A stretch of 61,685 nucleotides of DNA, from the NCBI GenBank assembly GCA_018064665.1, contig JAGHUV010000008.1:1-61685 (forward strand), read 5' to 3'. Under the pieces are notes generated by a model. The model did not search any database and was not told where the DNA came from. It saw nothing but the letters and a program-made list of their open reading frames with translations. Within the stretch, counting starts at the first letter, position 1. The number at the start of each line of letters is the position of its first letter. Source of the DNA: Candidatus Crickella caballi. Its GTDB lineage: Bacteria > Bacillota > Clostridia > Peptostreptococcales > Anaerovoracaceae. The translations under genes and the position numbers were made by a program. Shown piece after piece: positions 38,890-48,912 of this stretch.

Positions 38890-40128
38890 TTACTTTTTCT
38901 TTATGCTGCCAATGATGCTCTTTATGAAGCTCATCAGCGAATTTTTCTGCATATTTAACTTAGCCTCCGCAAGCTCTTCCTCGCTTGGATTCATTACCTT
39001 ATCGATATTCTGCTTTATGGATTCAACCGAGCTTGACTCAGGCTTATATACAAGGAACTTGCTATCCTGTGTAAGAGATGCAACATAATCCATATCATAT
39101 TCACCCTCAAGCTTCTGTGTCTCGATATCCCATTCGCTCATATCGGCAAGCTGCATCTTAACCAGAGCACTGATATCGTCCTGCGACATATTCAGCTCAA
39201 GTCCGGACTTTACCGCTCCAAGCACATCTCCGTAATTAGTCAGCAGTGCGCTTGAAGTCATAAGCTTATTAAGAACAGCCTTAACTACTCTCTGCTGATT
39301 CTCAACTCTAAGAGAATCCTTGCCTTCAAAGGCCTTTCTCTCTCTAGCATAGAAGAGAGCTCCCTTGCCCTTAAGATGAATGTCTCCTTCCGGATATACA
39401 TGCTGTGTCAGAGCCGACTTAAACTCGACAGGATTGTAGAGATCAATACCTCCAATTGCGTCTACCAGTCTTACGCATGCAGTAAAGTTCATCTTCACAT
39501 AGTAATTCAAGTCAACATCAAGCCAGTCCTCAACGGTATTAAGTGTCTCGTCAACACCATACACACCCGTATGCGTCAGCTTGTCCATTTTGCCTGCAGT
39601 GTGCAGCTTTACATAAGTATCTCTGGGAATTGATGTCAGCAGAATCTTCCTTGTTTTAGGGCAAACGGTAACAATCATGTTAACATCGGATCTCTCAAGA
39701 TCATAACCCTGCTCCTCTGTATACTGGTCTATTCCGGAGATATATACATTAAATGAGTCTTCCGTAACATCTACTGCATTCTCCGCGCTCGTAACATTTT
39801 CTCCGGTTGTAATATCCGACAGTGCAGAAAAGCTTGTTGCCAGATAGTAAATTCCCATTCCGTATACTGCTATAAAGAACGCTGAAATAACAACGCCCAA
39901 TATTCTAAGTCCTTTTCTCTTTCTGTTGAACAGAATACACTCAACGACCAGTGCAATTAAAATTGCAATCATAAGTCCCGTCGCCAGTCCTGCAGGAAAA
40001 GCGTCAACGACAGCCATCAATGCAAGAAATGCAGCTGCAACAAGCATTGTCAATAAGATTAAAACTGTGTATCCCTTCTGCTTTGGTAAAATTCTGAAAC
40101 CCTTCTTATTATTCGACATTCTTGACAT
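38890..40128 (-). CDS. LytR-CpsA-Psr (LCP) family wall-polymer ligase
   Basis: 412 residues, three N-terminal hydrophobic segments (more than the usual one), then the LCP domain: VYISGIDQY, LTSIPRDTYVKL with the lipid-phosphate-binding Arg, LTHTGVYG, GGIDLYNPVEF, GKGALFYARERK. LCP enzymes move polymer from undecaprenyl carrier to peptidoglycan. Overlaps the TagO gene by 20 bases. A start at 40119 is also possible. Confidence 0.92.
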   Translation of the reverse strand: MSRMSNNKKGFRILPKQKGYTVLILLTMLVAAAFLALMAVVDAFPAGLATGLMIAILIALVVECILFNRKRKGLRILGVVISAFFIAVYGMGIYYLATSFSALSDITTGENVTSAENAVDVTEDSFNVYISGIDQYTEEQGYDLERSDVNMIVTVCPKTRKILLTSIPRDTYVKLHTAGKMDKLTHTGVYGVDETLNTVEDWLDVDLNYYVKMNFTACVRLVDAIGGIDLYNPVEFKSALTQHVYPEGDIHLKGKGALFYARERKAFEGKDSLRVENQQRVVKAVLNKLMTSSALLTNYGDVLGAVKSGLELNMSQDDISALVKMQLADMSEWDIETQKLEGEYDMDYVASLTQDSKFLVYKPESSSVESIKQNIDKVMNPSEEELAEAKLNMQKNSLMSFIKSIIGSIKKK

Positions 40129-41263
40129 TTTTCGCTTCTTCCTCTGTTATATGTTCTGTGTTCTGAGCTTTTTGTGCATTCGCAATCTTCTTATCTGTTT
40201 TCTTGTCCAGAGATCTTTTCGGTATAACTATAATCAGCAGATAGAGGAATGCGTACGCCGCAAGTAAAGTTGCATCTATATAGAGCTCTCTGCTGAGAAG
40301 TATGGAAACCACGCCCATAATTCCGACTATTCCATAAATGATGAATACGGATCTTCTCTGGCCAAAGCCCGCTGCAAGTAAGTGGTGATGCAGATGGCCT
40401 TTATCTGCTTTCATTATTGATTCGTGTCTTGCAATTCTTCTAAGCATTGCAAATGCTGTGTCGAAAATCGGAACTGCCAGAGCAAGCATCGGGATGATAG
40501 CTCCGACAAAGGTCGCCCTCTTTAACGGTGATATTACAGAAAGCACCGCAATCATATATCCGAGATACAGCGCGCCGCCGTCTCCCATGAAGGTTTTGGC
40601 AGGATAGAAATTAAATGGCAGGAAGCCTGCACAGCCGCCGGCAACTGCAACGAGTGCTATGCAGACAGGTACCATTCCAAGTCTGACTCCGTGTATATAT
40701 GCAACATATGCCATTGACATCGCCATGATCATAGTCGATCCAGCTGCCAGACCATCCATTCCGTCCATCAGATTAACCGCATTGGTTATTCCTACGATCC
40801 AAAGCACTGTAATAAAGAACGAAAATGTGTCACTCAGTATCATCTTGGCATTTACACCCGCAGGCATTGCAAAGATATATTTGCTCATGAACGTGATTCT
40901 AATTCCCATCGCATACATTAAGGTTGCAATGGCGGTCTGTCCGGCAAATTTAGCAAGCGGCTTAAGGTTCTTGATATCATCCATTGCTCCGAGGAGATAC
41001 ATGAGTATTCCGCCAATCATCGCAGTCTGAATCTTCGAATTCATACCGGCCGGTATAAGCATTGCAGCCATAGAGCCAACCATAATAGAGAGTCCTCCGA
41101 ATCTCGGTATTGGTCTCTCGTGTATTCTTCTGTCGTCTCTCGGCCTGTCGATAATATCGAGCTTATGCGCGAGCTTTATGCTGATTGGTGCCACAATTGC
41201 CGCTACTGCCGCAGCAATAAAGAACACCTCAACGATATACTTAATATATAAACCTTCTTCCAT
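40109..41263 (-). CDS. tagO: Polyprenyl-phosphate GlcNAc-1-phosphate transferase (TagO/WecA family)
   Basis: 384 residues, about 11 membrane segments. RPRDDRRIHERPIPRFGG, GAMDDIKNL, NAVNLMDGMDGLAAG (catalytic Asp region), GDGGALYLGY, PIFDT and RHESIMKADKGHLHHHLL are the MraY/WecA signatures. It starts wall-polymer synthesis by putting GlcNAc-1-phosphate on undecaprenyl phosphate. The long charged C-terminal tail (KKTDKKIANAQKAQNTEH) is unusual. Confidence 0.93.
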   Translation of the reverse strand: MEEGLYIKYIVEVFFIAAAVAAIVAPISIKLAHKLDIIDRPRDDRRIHERPIPRFGGLSIMVGSMAAMLIPAGMNSKIQTAMIGGILMYLLGAMDDIKNLKPLAKFAGQTAIATLMYAMGIRITFMSKYIFAMPAGVNAKMILSDTFSFFITVLWIVGITNAVNLMDGMDGLAAGSTMIMAMSMAYVAYIHGVRLGMVPVCIALVAVAGGCAGFLPFNFYPAKTFMGDGGALYLGYMIAVLSVISPLKRATFVGAIIPMLALAVPIFDTAFAMLRRIARHESIMKADKGHLHHHLLAAGFGQRRSVFIIYGIVGIMGVVSILLSRELYIDATLLAAYAFLYLLIIVIPKRSLDKKTDKKIANAQKAQNTEHITEEEAKNVKNVE

Positions 41264-41278
41264 ACAACGTTCCCATTT

Positions 41279-42517
41279 CTACTGTCCGAGCAGCGTTCTG
41301 ATCTCAGACTTGTATTTCTCTACCCCCAACTGATTAAACGGATTTACATCCATAAGCTTTCCTGTAACAGCGGCTGTCATCATCAGAAAGTACAACAGCT
41401 GCCCCAGGCTGTATTCTTTGCAGTTATCAAGTTCTATCTGAACGATTGGTATATCTGCTTTACTATGTGCTGCAATTACTCCCTTGACCGCCATCTGGTT
41501 GATGTCATTCAACGATCTTCCTGCGAGATTGTCTCCTGCTGTCTCAGGGATAATTACGTCCTTATCCCAGTTCAATATGTTAATTACCGTCTCAAAGAAA
41601 ACCTGATTACCTTCCTGCAGGAACTGTCCCATAGAATGAAGATCTGTTGACAATGTCAGTGATGTCGGGAACAAGCCCTTTCCGTCCTTGCCTTCGCTCT
41701 CTCCGAAAAGCTGCTTGCACCATTCTCCTATCAGTCTGAGTGACGGGTCGTAATACTCGAACACCTCGATTGTTTTGCCTGTTTCGAACAATGCGTATCT
41801 TGCAAGCGCATAGTTAACGCCTTTTTCGTTCCACCACTGTTCGTTCTCCTGTATTGCCTGTGCTCCGCGTACAAACGCTCTAATATCAGCTCCTGCTACT
41901 GCCAGAGGCAGCATGATGGTCGGTGTAAATGCGGAATATCTGCCTCCTATATTTGCAGGTATCTCGAAACTTGTATAGCCTTCCCGCGCCACTTCCTCTC
42001 GCAGAATTCCCTTTACAGGATCTGTGATGGCAACTATTCTCTCAGCTGCCTCTTTCCTTCCGTATTTCTCATACAGCATATCCTTAAGAATGCTGAATGC
42101 GAGACGACTTTCCATAGTGCCGCCGGACTTGGATACAACGCAGATACACACGTCATTATCCCTTACAATCGGACCAAAATCCGCATGATAGTTGCCGCTG
42201 AGCGTATTGCCTGCGAATAGTATCTCCGGACATCCGGGCGCAGAACCACCCAGGGCGTCTACAATTGCAGCTGCTCCAAGATATGAGCCGCCTATACCGA
42301 CTACGATGAATTTGTCGCATTTCGTTCTGATGCTTGCAGCAGCTGACTCCATCTCACGCATCCATGCTTCCGGTATCGATGACGGCCAGTTTACCCAGCC
42401 TGTGTATTCCTCTGTGTCCCTGCGTAGCTCTTTCATGATATCAAGTGCACGGTCTTTGCTCCTGAGACCTTCAATCAGAGCTGCTTCAGCGCTGTCAAAT
42501 ATAATATTCAAGTTCAT
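41279..42517 (-). CDS. pgi: Glucose-6-phosphate isomerase
   Basis: 412 residues, shorter than the 440-450 common in Bacillota. Seen: VVGIGGSYLGAAAIVDAL, VSKSGGTMES, GGRYSAFTPTIMLPLAVAG, and the C-terminal QLGVEKYK with catalytic Lys. Interconverts glucose-6-P and fructose-6-P. Its place inside the wall-polymer cluster would feed glucose-1-P/dTDP-sugar or UDP-GlcNAc synthesis. GGAGG before ATG. Confidence 0.93.
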   Translation of the reverse strand: MNLNIIFDSAEAALIEGLRSKDRALDIMKELRRDTEEYTGWVNWPSSIPEAWMREMESAAASIRTKCDKFIVVGIGGSYLGAAAIVDALGGSAPGCPEILFAGNTLSGNYHADFGPIVRDNDVCICVVSKSGGTMESRLAFSILKDMLYEKYGRKEAAERIVAITDPVKGILREEVAREGYTSFEIPANIGGRYSAFTPTIMLPLAVAGADIRAFVRGAQAIQENEQWWNEKGVNYALARYALFETGKTIEVFEYYDPSLRLIGEWCKQLFGESEGKDGKGLFPTSLTLSTDLHSMGQFLQEGNQVFFETVINILNWDKDVIIPETAGDNLAGRSLNDINQMAVKGVIAAHSKADIPIVQIELDNCKEYSLGQLLYFLMMTAAVTGKLMDVNPFNQLGVEKYKSEIRTLLGQ

Positions 42518-42556
42518 ATTTTAACCCTCCTATGTGTGGATTATATGAAGTCTCCA

Positions 42557-43576
42557 TTATCTGTTTCCATACATTTTCTCATAGTACTGCTGATAGTCGC
42601 CGGAGATTATGTTCTTCCACCAGGACTCATTGTCAATATACCACTGGATCGTCTTTCTGATTCCATCCTCGAATTTAGTCTCAGGAAGCCATCCGAGTTC
42701 ATTGTGTATCTTAGTCGGATCGATTGCGTATCTCTGGTCGTGACCCTTTCTGTCTGTTACATGTGTAATCAGGCTTTCAGGCTTGCCAAGCTGTTCGAGA
42801 ATAATCTTAACCACCTCTATATTGGCTTTCTCATTATGTCCGCCGATGTTATATACTTCACCGACTCTTCCCTCACGCATAACGAGGTCGATTGCCCTGC
42901 AGTGGTCTTCAACATACAGCCAGTCTCTTACATTCAGGCCCTCTCCATATACAGGAAGTGCCTTATCTGCCGTAGCATTTGCAATCATGAGCGGAATCAG
43001 TTTTTCAGGGAACTGATAAGGACCGTAATTGTTGGAGCATCTGCTTATAGATACAGGCAGTCCAAAGGTTCTGTGGTATGCCATTACGAGCAGATCCGCG
43101 CTCGCCTTGGAAGCCGAGTATGGGCTTGATGCTGTAAGCGGCATGGTCTCCACGAAGAAAAGGTCAGGTCTGTCGAGCGGAAGATCTCCGTATACCTCAT
43201 CCGTGCCTACCTGATGGAATCTCTTTACACCCGTCCGTATAGATGCATCCATCAGCACCTGCGTTCCGAGAATGTTTGTCTTAAGGAAGATTCCCGGGTC
43301 CTCAATGGATCTGTCTACATGAGATTCAGCTGCAAAATTTACAACTATATCGAATTTCTCATCATCAAAAATCTTATCTATCGCTTCCTTATCCGCGATA
43401 TCGGCTTTGTAGAATTTGAAGTTAGGCTTGTCTATGACATCCTTCAACGTTTCCATATTGCCTGCATATGTTAACGCGTCAACAACAACAATTTCATCCT
43501 CCGGATACTTTTTCATCTCATAGAATACAAAGTTGCTTCCTATAAACCCTGCGCCTCCGGTAACCAGAACCTTCAT
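42557..43576 (-). CDS. rfbB: dTDP-glucose 4,6-dehydratase
   Basis: 339 residues. NAD-binding GGAGFIGSNF (7-16), TDEVYGDL, SPYSASKASADLLV with the Tyr/Lys pair, and NYGPYQFPEKLIPL. Converts dTDP-glucose from RfbA to dTDP-4-keto-6-deoxyglucose. Its product would go to the aminotransferase encoded just upstream, as no rfbC/rfbD is present. Confidence 0.95.
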   Translation of the reverse strand: MKVLVTGGAGFIGSNFVFYEMKKYPEDEIVVVDALTYAGNMETLKDVIDKPNFKFYKADIADKEAIDKIFDDEKFDIVVNFAAESHVDRSIEDPGIFLKTNILGTQVLMDASIRTGVKRFHQVGTDEVYGDLPLDRPDLFFVETMPLTASSPYSASKASADLLVMAYHRTFGLPVSISRCSNNYGPYQFPEKLIPLMIANATADKALPVYGEGLNVRDWLYVEDHCRAIDLVMREGRVGEVYNIGGHNEKANIEVVKIILEQLGKPESLITHVTDRKGHDQRYAIDPTKIHNELGWLPETKFEDGIRKTIQWYIDNESWWKNIISGDYQQYYEKMYGNR

Positions 43577-43598
43577 AATTTACCCCTTTATCTCTTTG

Positions 43599-44726
43599 CT
43601 ATTTGTAGAAAACGGTTATCAATTCACATACCCTGTCGAGGCCCTCTCTCTCCAGACCGTAATACATCGGTAATCTGAGAAGTCTCTCGTAGGTGTTTGT
43701 TGTGTACTTGTCTTCTCCGTTAAAGCGTCCGAATCTGCTTCCCGCAGGTGCGCTATGGAGAGGTACATAGTGGAATGCTGCGCCGACACCCTTCTCCTTA
43801 AGATAGGATATGAGCCTTCCTCTTTCTTCTATATCTTTAACCTTGATATAAAACATATGCGCATTGTGTTCACACTCAGCAGGAACGTATGGCAACTGAA
43901 TTCTTCCTGCCTCTGCGAGAGGAGTAAGCTGCTCATAATACGAATACCAGCTTGCTCTTCTGTCCTCGTTTATCTTATCTGCAATTTCAAGCTGAGACCA
44001 CAGATATGCACAATTTATGTCACTCTGCAGATATGATGAGCCCATATCTACCCATGTATATTTATCAACCTGACCCTTGAGGAATCTGCTTCTGTCTGTT
44101 CCCTTTTCGCGAATTACCTCTGCCTTGTCAACGGCAGCCTCATCTCTTATAAGGAGCGCTCCGCCTTCTCCCATGCTGTAATTCTTAGTCTCATGGAAGC
44201 TGTAGCATCCGTAGTCACCGATGCTGCCGAGCGCTTTGCCCTTGTACTTTGCCATAACGCCCTGTGCGGCGTCCTCAACTACGAGCAGCTTGTGCCTGCT
44301 TGCGATATCCATAATTGTATCCATCTCGCAGCCGACACCGGCGTAGTGAACAGGAACTATTACTTTGGTCTTGTCTGTAATAGCGTCTTCGATCAGCTTC
44401 TCATCGATGTTCTGAGTGTCCGGTCTTATGTCTACGAAAACCAGATTTGCTCCGCGCATTACAAATGCGTTTGCCGTCGATACGAAGGTGAACGACGGAA
44501 GTATTACTTCATCTCCGGGGCCGACCTCTGTCAGAACCGCAGACATGTCCAAAGCAGCCGAGCACGAGGTCGTAATCAGCGCTTCTCTTGTTCCTGTCTG
44601 CTCCTCCAGCCAGGTTTTACACTTCTTGGTATAAGCTCCGTCGCCGCATACTTTACGGCTCTCAAGAACTTCCTTTATGTACTTTTCTTCCGTTCCTATG
44701 TACGGAGCCTGGTTGAACTTTATCAT
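43599..44726 (-). CDS. rffA: dTDP-4-amino-4,6-dideoxy-sugar transaminase (WecE/RffA type)
   Basis: 375-376 residues from ATG 44726 with AAGGAG upstream; a longer frame reaching 44987 runs into the flippase gene and is rejected. DegT/DnrJ/EryC1 PLP family: GDEVILPSFTFVSTANAF, VVEDAAQGVMAKYKG, SFHETKNYSMGEGGAL with Schiff-base Lys, and HMFYIKVKD. The KNYSMGEGG and MIKFNQAPYIGTEE start are WecE-like, which gives dTDP-4-amino-4,6-dideoxygalactose from RfbB's product. It overlaps the flippase stop (ATGA). Confidence 0.9.
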   Translation of the reverse strand: MIKFNQAPYIGTEEKYIKEVLESRKVCGDGAYTKKCKTWLEEQTGTREALITTSCSAALDMSAVLTEVGPGDEVILPSFTFVSTANAFVMRGANLVFVDIRPDTQNIDEKLIEDAITDKTKVIVPVHYAGVGCEMDTIMDIASRHKLLVVEDAAQGVMAKYKGKALGSIGDYGCYSFHETKNYSMGEGGALLIRDEAAVDKAEVIREKGTDRSRFLKGQVDKYTWVDMGSSYLQSDINCAYLWSQLEIADKINEDRRASWYSYYEQLTPLAEAGRIQLPYVPAECEHNAHMFYIKVKDIEERGRLISYLKEKGVGAAFHYVPLHSAPAGSRFGRFNGEDKYTTNTYERLLRLPMYYGLEREGLDRVCELITVFYK

Positions 44727-46000
44727 TTTGTTCTCCTTAATTCCTTCTCGATCTTTATAAATGTTATTAACGCCAACACTATAGCCAGTGCCGCAATTAT
44801 TACCGCATAAAGCAATACTGCGCCCATGATTCCATTGTTGATAACAAAGCTCTTTGATAACAGCAGGGCCGCAAGTGCTGCAACGCCGTAAGAATACAGC
44901 AGTGTCTTGTGCATTCTGATTATCGTTATTATTGTATTGAAGAATACCGAATATGCGAGGAAGCCTCCGCCGATACACACTATGCAAAGCTCAGTCTTAT
45001 ATGCCGTAAGATCCGCATTGAAGATGATTCCGAGTACAGGAATTCCTATCGTCAGCGCAACTGCAACCGCAAGAATTGTAAGCCCCAGAATTATCGTGCA
45101 CTGTCTCAGCACCAGCTTTCTGAAACGCTTAACATTTCCGTTATTCCATACTTCAGCATAGGTTGTAATAATAGGGTTGAAAATGAAGTGCGCTACCAGC
45201 TGGATAACGAACGCCGGCATAAACACCATGTTGTACAGTGCCTGAAGTTCCTCTGTCAAATAAGCGTCAATAGCATATTTAGGTGCATTGCTGATATACA
45301 TATTCAGGAACAGGCTGACGAAAAGCGGGAAGCCTTCGATCAGCATCTGCTTCATTTTTTCCTTGTTGTAGCTTGGTTTCAGCGTGCAGAAATCCGATGC
45401 CACATTGTAGGATGTCAGGAAGAATTCCGTCAGCGATACTATGAAGCATATGATGCATGCCAGCAGCAGATTGTCAGCAATGACCAGCACCAGCGCAAAC
45501 GAAAGCATCTCAAGAATATATCTTATGCAGGATGATTTCGTAGCAACATCCAGTCTTCCCATCTGCTGCATCCTTCCGTGAAGCACGTCCGAGAAAGCCT
45601 GTATGCCCTTAAGTGCGCAAATCAGGAACACGACTGCGAACTTCGTTGCCGAGTATCCTCTGAACACACTGCCGTAAATGCAATACGCGAGAGCTGCAAC
45701 GAACATTGCCACGCATGTAATGATTCTGCTTCCGTAGTATTCCGCAAAGCTGTACTTCTCATTTACATCTGAGGACTGGTATCTTCTGAAGCCGTACTGG
45801 CCGAGATACAGAAGCAATGCCGCAACAGCAAAGGCAATCGAGAATATGCCCGCATCCTTAAGCCCTGTTGTTCTCATGATCACCATGAGAAGCACCGGTG
45901 ACTCGAGCGCAGACATGATTGCGTTCACTGCATTCCAGATATATGCACTTCTTTCGATATTATTGGTTTTTTTAAGAATTGTTCTTATTGATTCCGGCAT
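44723..46000 (-). CDS. Wzx-like polysaccharide flippase
   Basis: 425 residues, about 12 hydrophobic segments, MATE/MOP exporter superfamily (AYIWNAVNAIMSALESPVLLMVIMRTTGLKDAGIFSIAFAVA-type N-terminus, split across residues 18-60). Flips undecaprenyl-linked units to the outer face. Alternatively it flips the lipid-linked sugar for YfhO glycosylation. A teichoic-acid ABC exporter (TarGH) is not in the window, so export by this protein is plausible. Confidence 0.85.
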   Translation of the reverse strand: MPESIRTILKKTNNIERSAYIWNAVNAIMSALESPVLLMVIMRTTGLKDAGIFSIAFAVAALLLYLGQYGFRRYQSSDVNEKYSFAEYYGSRIITCVAMFVAALAYCIYGSVFRGYSATKFAVVFLICALKGIQAFSDVLHGRMQQMGRLDVATKSSCIRYILEMLSFALVLVIADNLLLACIICFIVSLTEFFLTSYNVASDFCTLKPSYNKEKMKQMLIEGFPLFVSLFLNMYISNAPKYAIDAYLTEELQALYNMVFMPAFVIQLVAHFIFNPIITTYAEVWNNGNVKRFRKLVLRQCTIILGLTILAVAVALTIGIPVLGIIFNADLTAYKTELCIVCIGGGFLAYSVFFNTIITIIRMHKTLLYSYGVAALAALLLSKSFVINNGIMGAVLLYAVIIAALAIVLALITFIKIEKELRRTK

Positions 46001-46005
46001 TTATA

Positions 46006-48855
46006 TCAGTCAGTTTTCCTTCTTCTGTAATATATTGCTATTGCTACCGTCGCAAGCAGTCCTGCCATAGACATGAGCATTCCCGTTACAAGGTATGGGG
46101 TTTTGTAGCGAAGCTCCACCTTGTGCTCTCCCGCAGAGAGCTCCGCGCCTGTAAATGACAGGTTTACGGCATCGAGCTTATTCTGCTTCTCTCCGTCTAC
46201 ATATATATCCCAGCCTCTGTTGTTCAGGATCGAGAAATACATTATTCCTCCGTCCCTGTCTGCTGTCATGGTTCCGCTAAAGCTTTCGTTCGACCAGCTG
46301 TCTGTCCTGAGACTCTTTGCTTCAAGCTCGCCCGCCGCCTCATCGTAGATGTCCATGGGAACCGCATATACCTTGATGGCATTATAGTCGTAGATTCCGT
46401 ACTTGCTCAGGGACACATGCAGATCTCCGCTGATTGTGTCGTAGTATCCCGCGTTGATGTAGAAATCTGTTACATCGCTGAAGCCCTGATTCTTGCCTTT
46501 GCGCATCTGAGCTTCCTTAACCACGTTGCCCTTGCTGACTTCTATTGAGAACTTCTCATTGTCATCATACGATACGGTCTTGATAAACTTCTTAAGTGCA
46601 GAGCCCTTGAACTTCTTTCCTCTGAGCTCAAGTCTTTCATCATAGCTGCAGGTTTCTCTGTTCAGACCTTCGAATGCAACTACAATTCTGCAGTTCTTTA
46701 TCTCCGGAAGTCTGATGTCAAAGCTTCCTCCTTTGCGACCTGTCACCTTCAGGCTGTGCTCTTCGATTTCAATATTTTTCCTGTTTTCAATAGATACATC
46801 CACACTCTGCACATCTGTCCTGATGTCTGATTTGTCCGCGTGATGAACCTTATTGATTTTATCAGCATCCTTATCTCTGATAACCGCTGCCTGAAGCAAT
46901 ACCTGCTCGCGCTCAAGCGGTGAATATTCCATAAGCTCGGATTCTGTAATGTAGCTGTTGTAAACAGTGCCTATGCCCATGCAATACTTGTTCTTAAGCA
47001 CCTCGACACCATCCGTCTTCTCATGCTTCTCAAATCCGTATGCTGCATAGTCGGAAGCACCCGGCTTCTTGGTCTCGCTGTCTCCCAGGAAGTATTTCAC
47101 TCCCATGAGGAAATCCAGTCCCTCTCGGTTGTCATTCGAATAGCTTGTAGTTCTGTCAAAGTATCCGGCATTGTTTCCAAGCATCTTGTTGAAATAATGC
47201 CAGCTGCTGCTCATTGTCGACAGATATGTATAGATCGATCTGTTTCCAAAATACATGTTCTCGTTAGCACGTACTCTGGCAACTCTCGTATCGGTATATC
47301 CGTCAACCTGATCTATTCTGTAGAAAGACCCATCCTCGGCCTGAACCATCTGTCCGACCTTCTGAGTTGAGTCTGCAAATTCTTCTTCGATCTTTCCTAC
47401 ACGGCAAAGCGAGTGTATCTTGCCACCGAGTCCCGGGAACAGCGTAGCGTTTACGTAGCCGACGATGCTGCAAACGATCAGAGCCGTTACGATTACTTCG
47501 TATTTGGCTCCTTTTTTCAGATAGCCCCTGCCGAGGCAGCTGATAAGCAGCGCGCCCAGCACTGCACCTGCCGCTATTGCCGCAGCCTTGTCCTTATCTA
47601 TGATGCCGAACAGCAGCCAGCATACGATAAGGCCCCATGCCGCAAGTGCCGTCAGCCAGATTGTCATTGTTCTGATATTGCGTTTATCTTCGAAGGTTTC
47701 GCTTCTATAATTCTCCATTGCCGCCCATACCATGAAGAAGGCAAGCACGTAGAACCATCTTCCCACACTGTAGCTGAAGCCGTTGAAGATTCTTCCCGTT
47801 ACAGGCAGGAGCGAAAGCAGAAAAAGTCCGCAGGCCATAATCGACGCAGTGCTTCTCCTCTTTATTCCTTTGACTACAAAAGGCAAAAGAATTATGCATA
47901 TGATTGAAAGTCCGTAAACCGTATATGCTTCCGATGTAATATTCATCAGGAAGAAGCCGGCCGGAACGCGGAAATATTGCGCCAGTGAATACAGTGCTTC
48001 GCTTTCGACGGTAGACTCTATAGTAGCACCTGTTGTTTTTATCAGGCTGCCGATCAGAACAGCGCTCGACATAAGAATTCCGACAATTCCGAAGCCGCAG
48101 AACTTCACAAGGGTCAGTCCAAAGCCGGACTTCCTGGCATCGGAATCTCCGTCAGCCGGCGAATTGTATTCCGTAAAGTATCTTACGATAAAGTAAATTA
48201 GAACAGTGATTGCGGCTACATATGCCCACTGTATGCTGTAAATTATGTGCAAAGCTACCGATACGATAAACAGAACCGGTGACTTTCCCTTCAGTATTCT
48301 CTCTACACCCAGAATTATGAGCGGCAGCAGTATCGTTGCCATAAGGAAGGTTCCCTGTCTCAGTACAGACTGCATTATCCAGCCACAGAAGGCGTAGCAG
48401 ATTCCTCCTATAACATTCTGTCTGGAATTCAGTCCGATTTCCCTGCCGAACAGGAGGAACATCAGACCGCTCAGGTACTGCTCTATCAGGACCACGAGCG
48501 TGAAGCCTACATCAAGATACTTCTGTGGAAATGCGATCACAAGATAAGTCAGCGGGTTGAGCAGCTTGGTGTTGAACTCACGCAAGGTATCTGCTCCAAG
48601 TCCGATGTCCCAGGACCACATCTGCAGACCATCGCCCGCCAGCCACGCTCCGATCATGCGCTTTATCTCCGAATATATCGGATACTGCTGTGCGATTCCG
48701 TCGATGTCCGAATCCGCGTTGGACAGAAAGGTTCTTGGCACAACAATGAAAAGAGCGTATGTCAAAAGCGCTGTTATCGCAAAAAGGGTTGTGTATGCGA
48801 GTATCTGTCTTCCGAGTTTTCTATTCTTATCATTAAGCAAGAAGTTTTCTGTCAT
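46006..48855 (-). CDS. YfhO-family GT-C membrane glycosyltransferase (copy 1)
   Basis: 949 residues. N-terminal ~12-13 membrane segments with SDIDGIAQQYPIYSEIK and LGLGADTL-like GLGADTLREFNTKLLNPL in the first loop (acidic residues for metal/substrate), then a large extracellular beta domain (about 560-910) and a last TM. YfhO-type proteins move a sugar from a polyprenyl carrier to teichoic acid outside the cell. About 3 kb of the cluster is devoted to this gene; a paralogue is at 56355-59174. Confidence 0.88.
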   Translation of the reverse strand: MTENFLLNDKNRKLGRQILAYTTLFAITALLTYALFIVVPRTFLSNADSDIDGIAQQYPIYSEIKRMIGAWLAGDGLQMWSWDIGLGADTLREFNTKLLNPLTYLVIAFPQKYLDVGFTLVVLIEQYLSGLMFLLFGREIGLNSRQNVIGGICYAFCGWIMQSVLRQGTFLMATILLPLIILGVERILKGKSPVLFIVSVALHIIYSIQWAYVAAITVLIYFIVRYFTEYNSPADGDSDARKSGFGLTLVKFCGFGIVGILMSSAVLIGSLIKTTGATIESTVESEALYSLAQYFRVPAGFFLMNITSEAYTVYGLSIICIILLPFVVKGIKRRSTASIMACGLFLLSLLPVTGRIFNGFSYSVGRWFYVLAFFMVWAAMENYRSETFEDKRNIRTMTIWLTALAAWGLIVCWLLFGIIDKDKAAAIAAGAVLGALLISCLGRGYLKKGAKYEVIVTALIVCSIVGYVNATLFPGLGGKIHSLCRVGKIEEEFADSTQKVGQMVQAEDGSFYRIDQVDGYTDTRVARVRANENMYFGNRSIYTYLSTMSSSWHYFNKMLGNNAGYFDRTTSYSNDNREGLDFLMGVKYFLGDSETKKPGASDYAAYGFEKHEKTDGVEVLKNKYCMGIGTVYNSYITESELMEYSPLEREQVLLQAAVIRDKDADKINKVHHADKSDIRTDVQSVDVSIENRKNIEIEEHSLKVTGRKGGSFDIRLPEIKNCRIVVAFEGLNRETCSYDERLELRGKKFKGSALKKFIKTVSYDDNEKFSIEVSKGNVVKEAQMRKGKNQGFSDVTDFYINAGYYDTISGDLHVSLSKYGIYDYNAIKVYAVPMDIYDEAAGELEAKSLRTDSWSNESFSGTMTADRDGGIMYFSILNNRGWDIYVDGEKQNKLDAVNLSFTGAELSAGEHKVELRYKTPYLVTGMLMSMAGLLATVAIAIYYRRRKTD

Positions 48856-48912
48856 TAGTAATCTGTATTGTTTTCCTCTTGTATATGTTTATTCGCCTGT
48901 TGTATTTCTTTT

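Noticed and set aside
43599..44987. Longer start for the aminotransferase
   Set aside because: The extra N-terminus overlaps the flippase gene and has no homology; ATG 44726 has AAGGAG and begins at the family's usual first residues.
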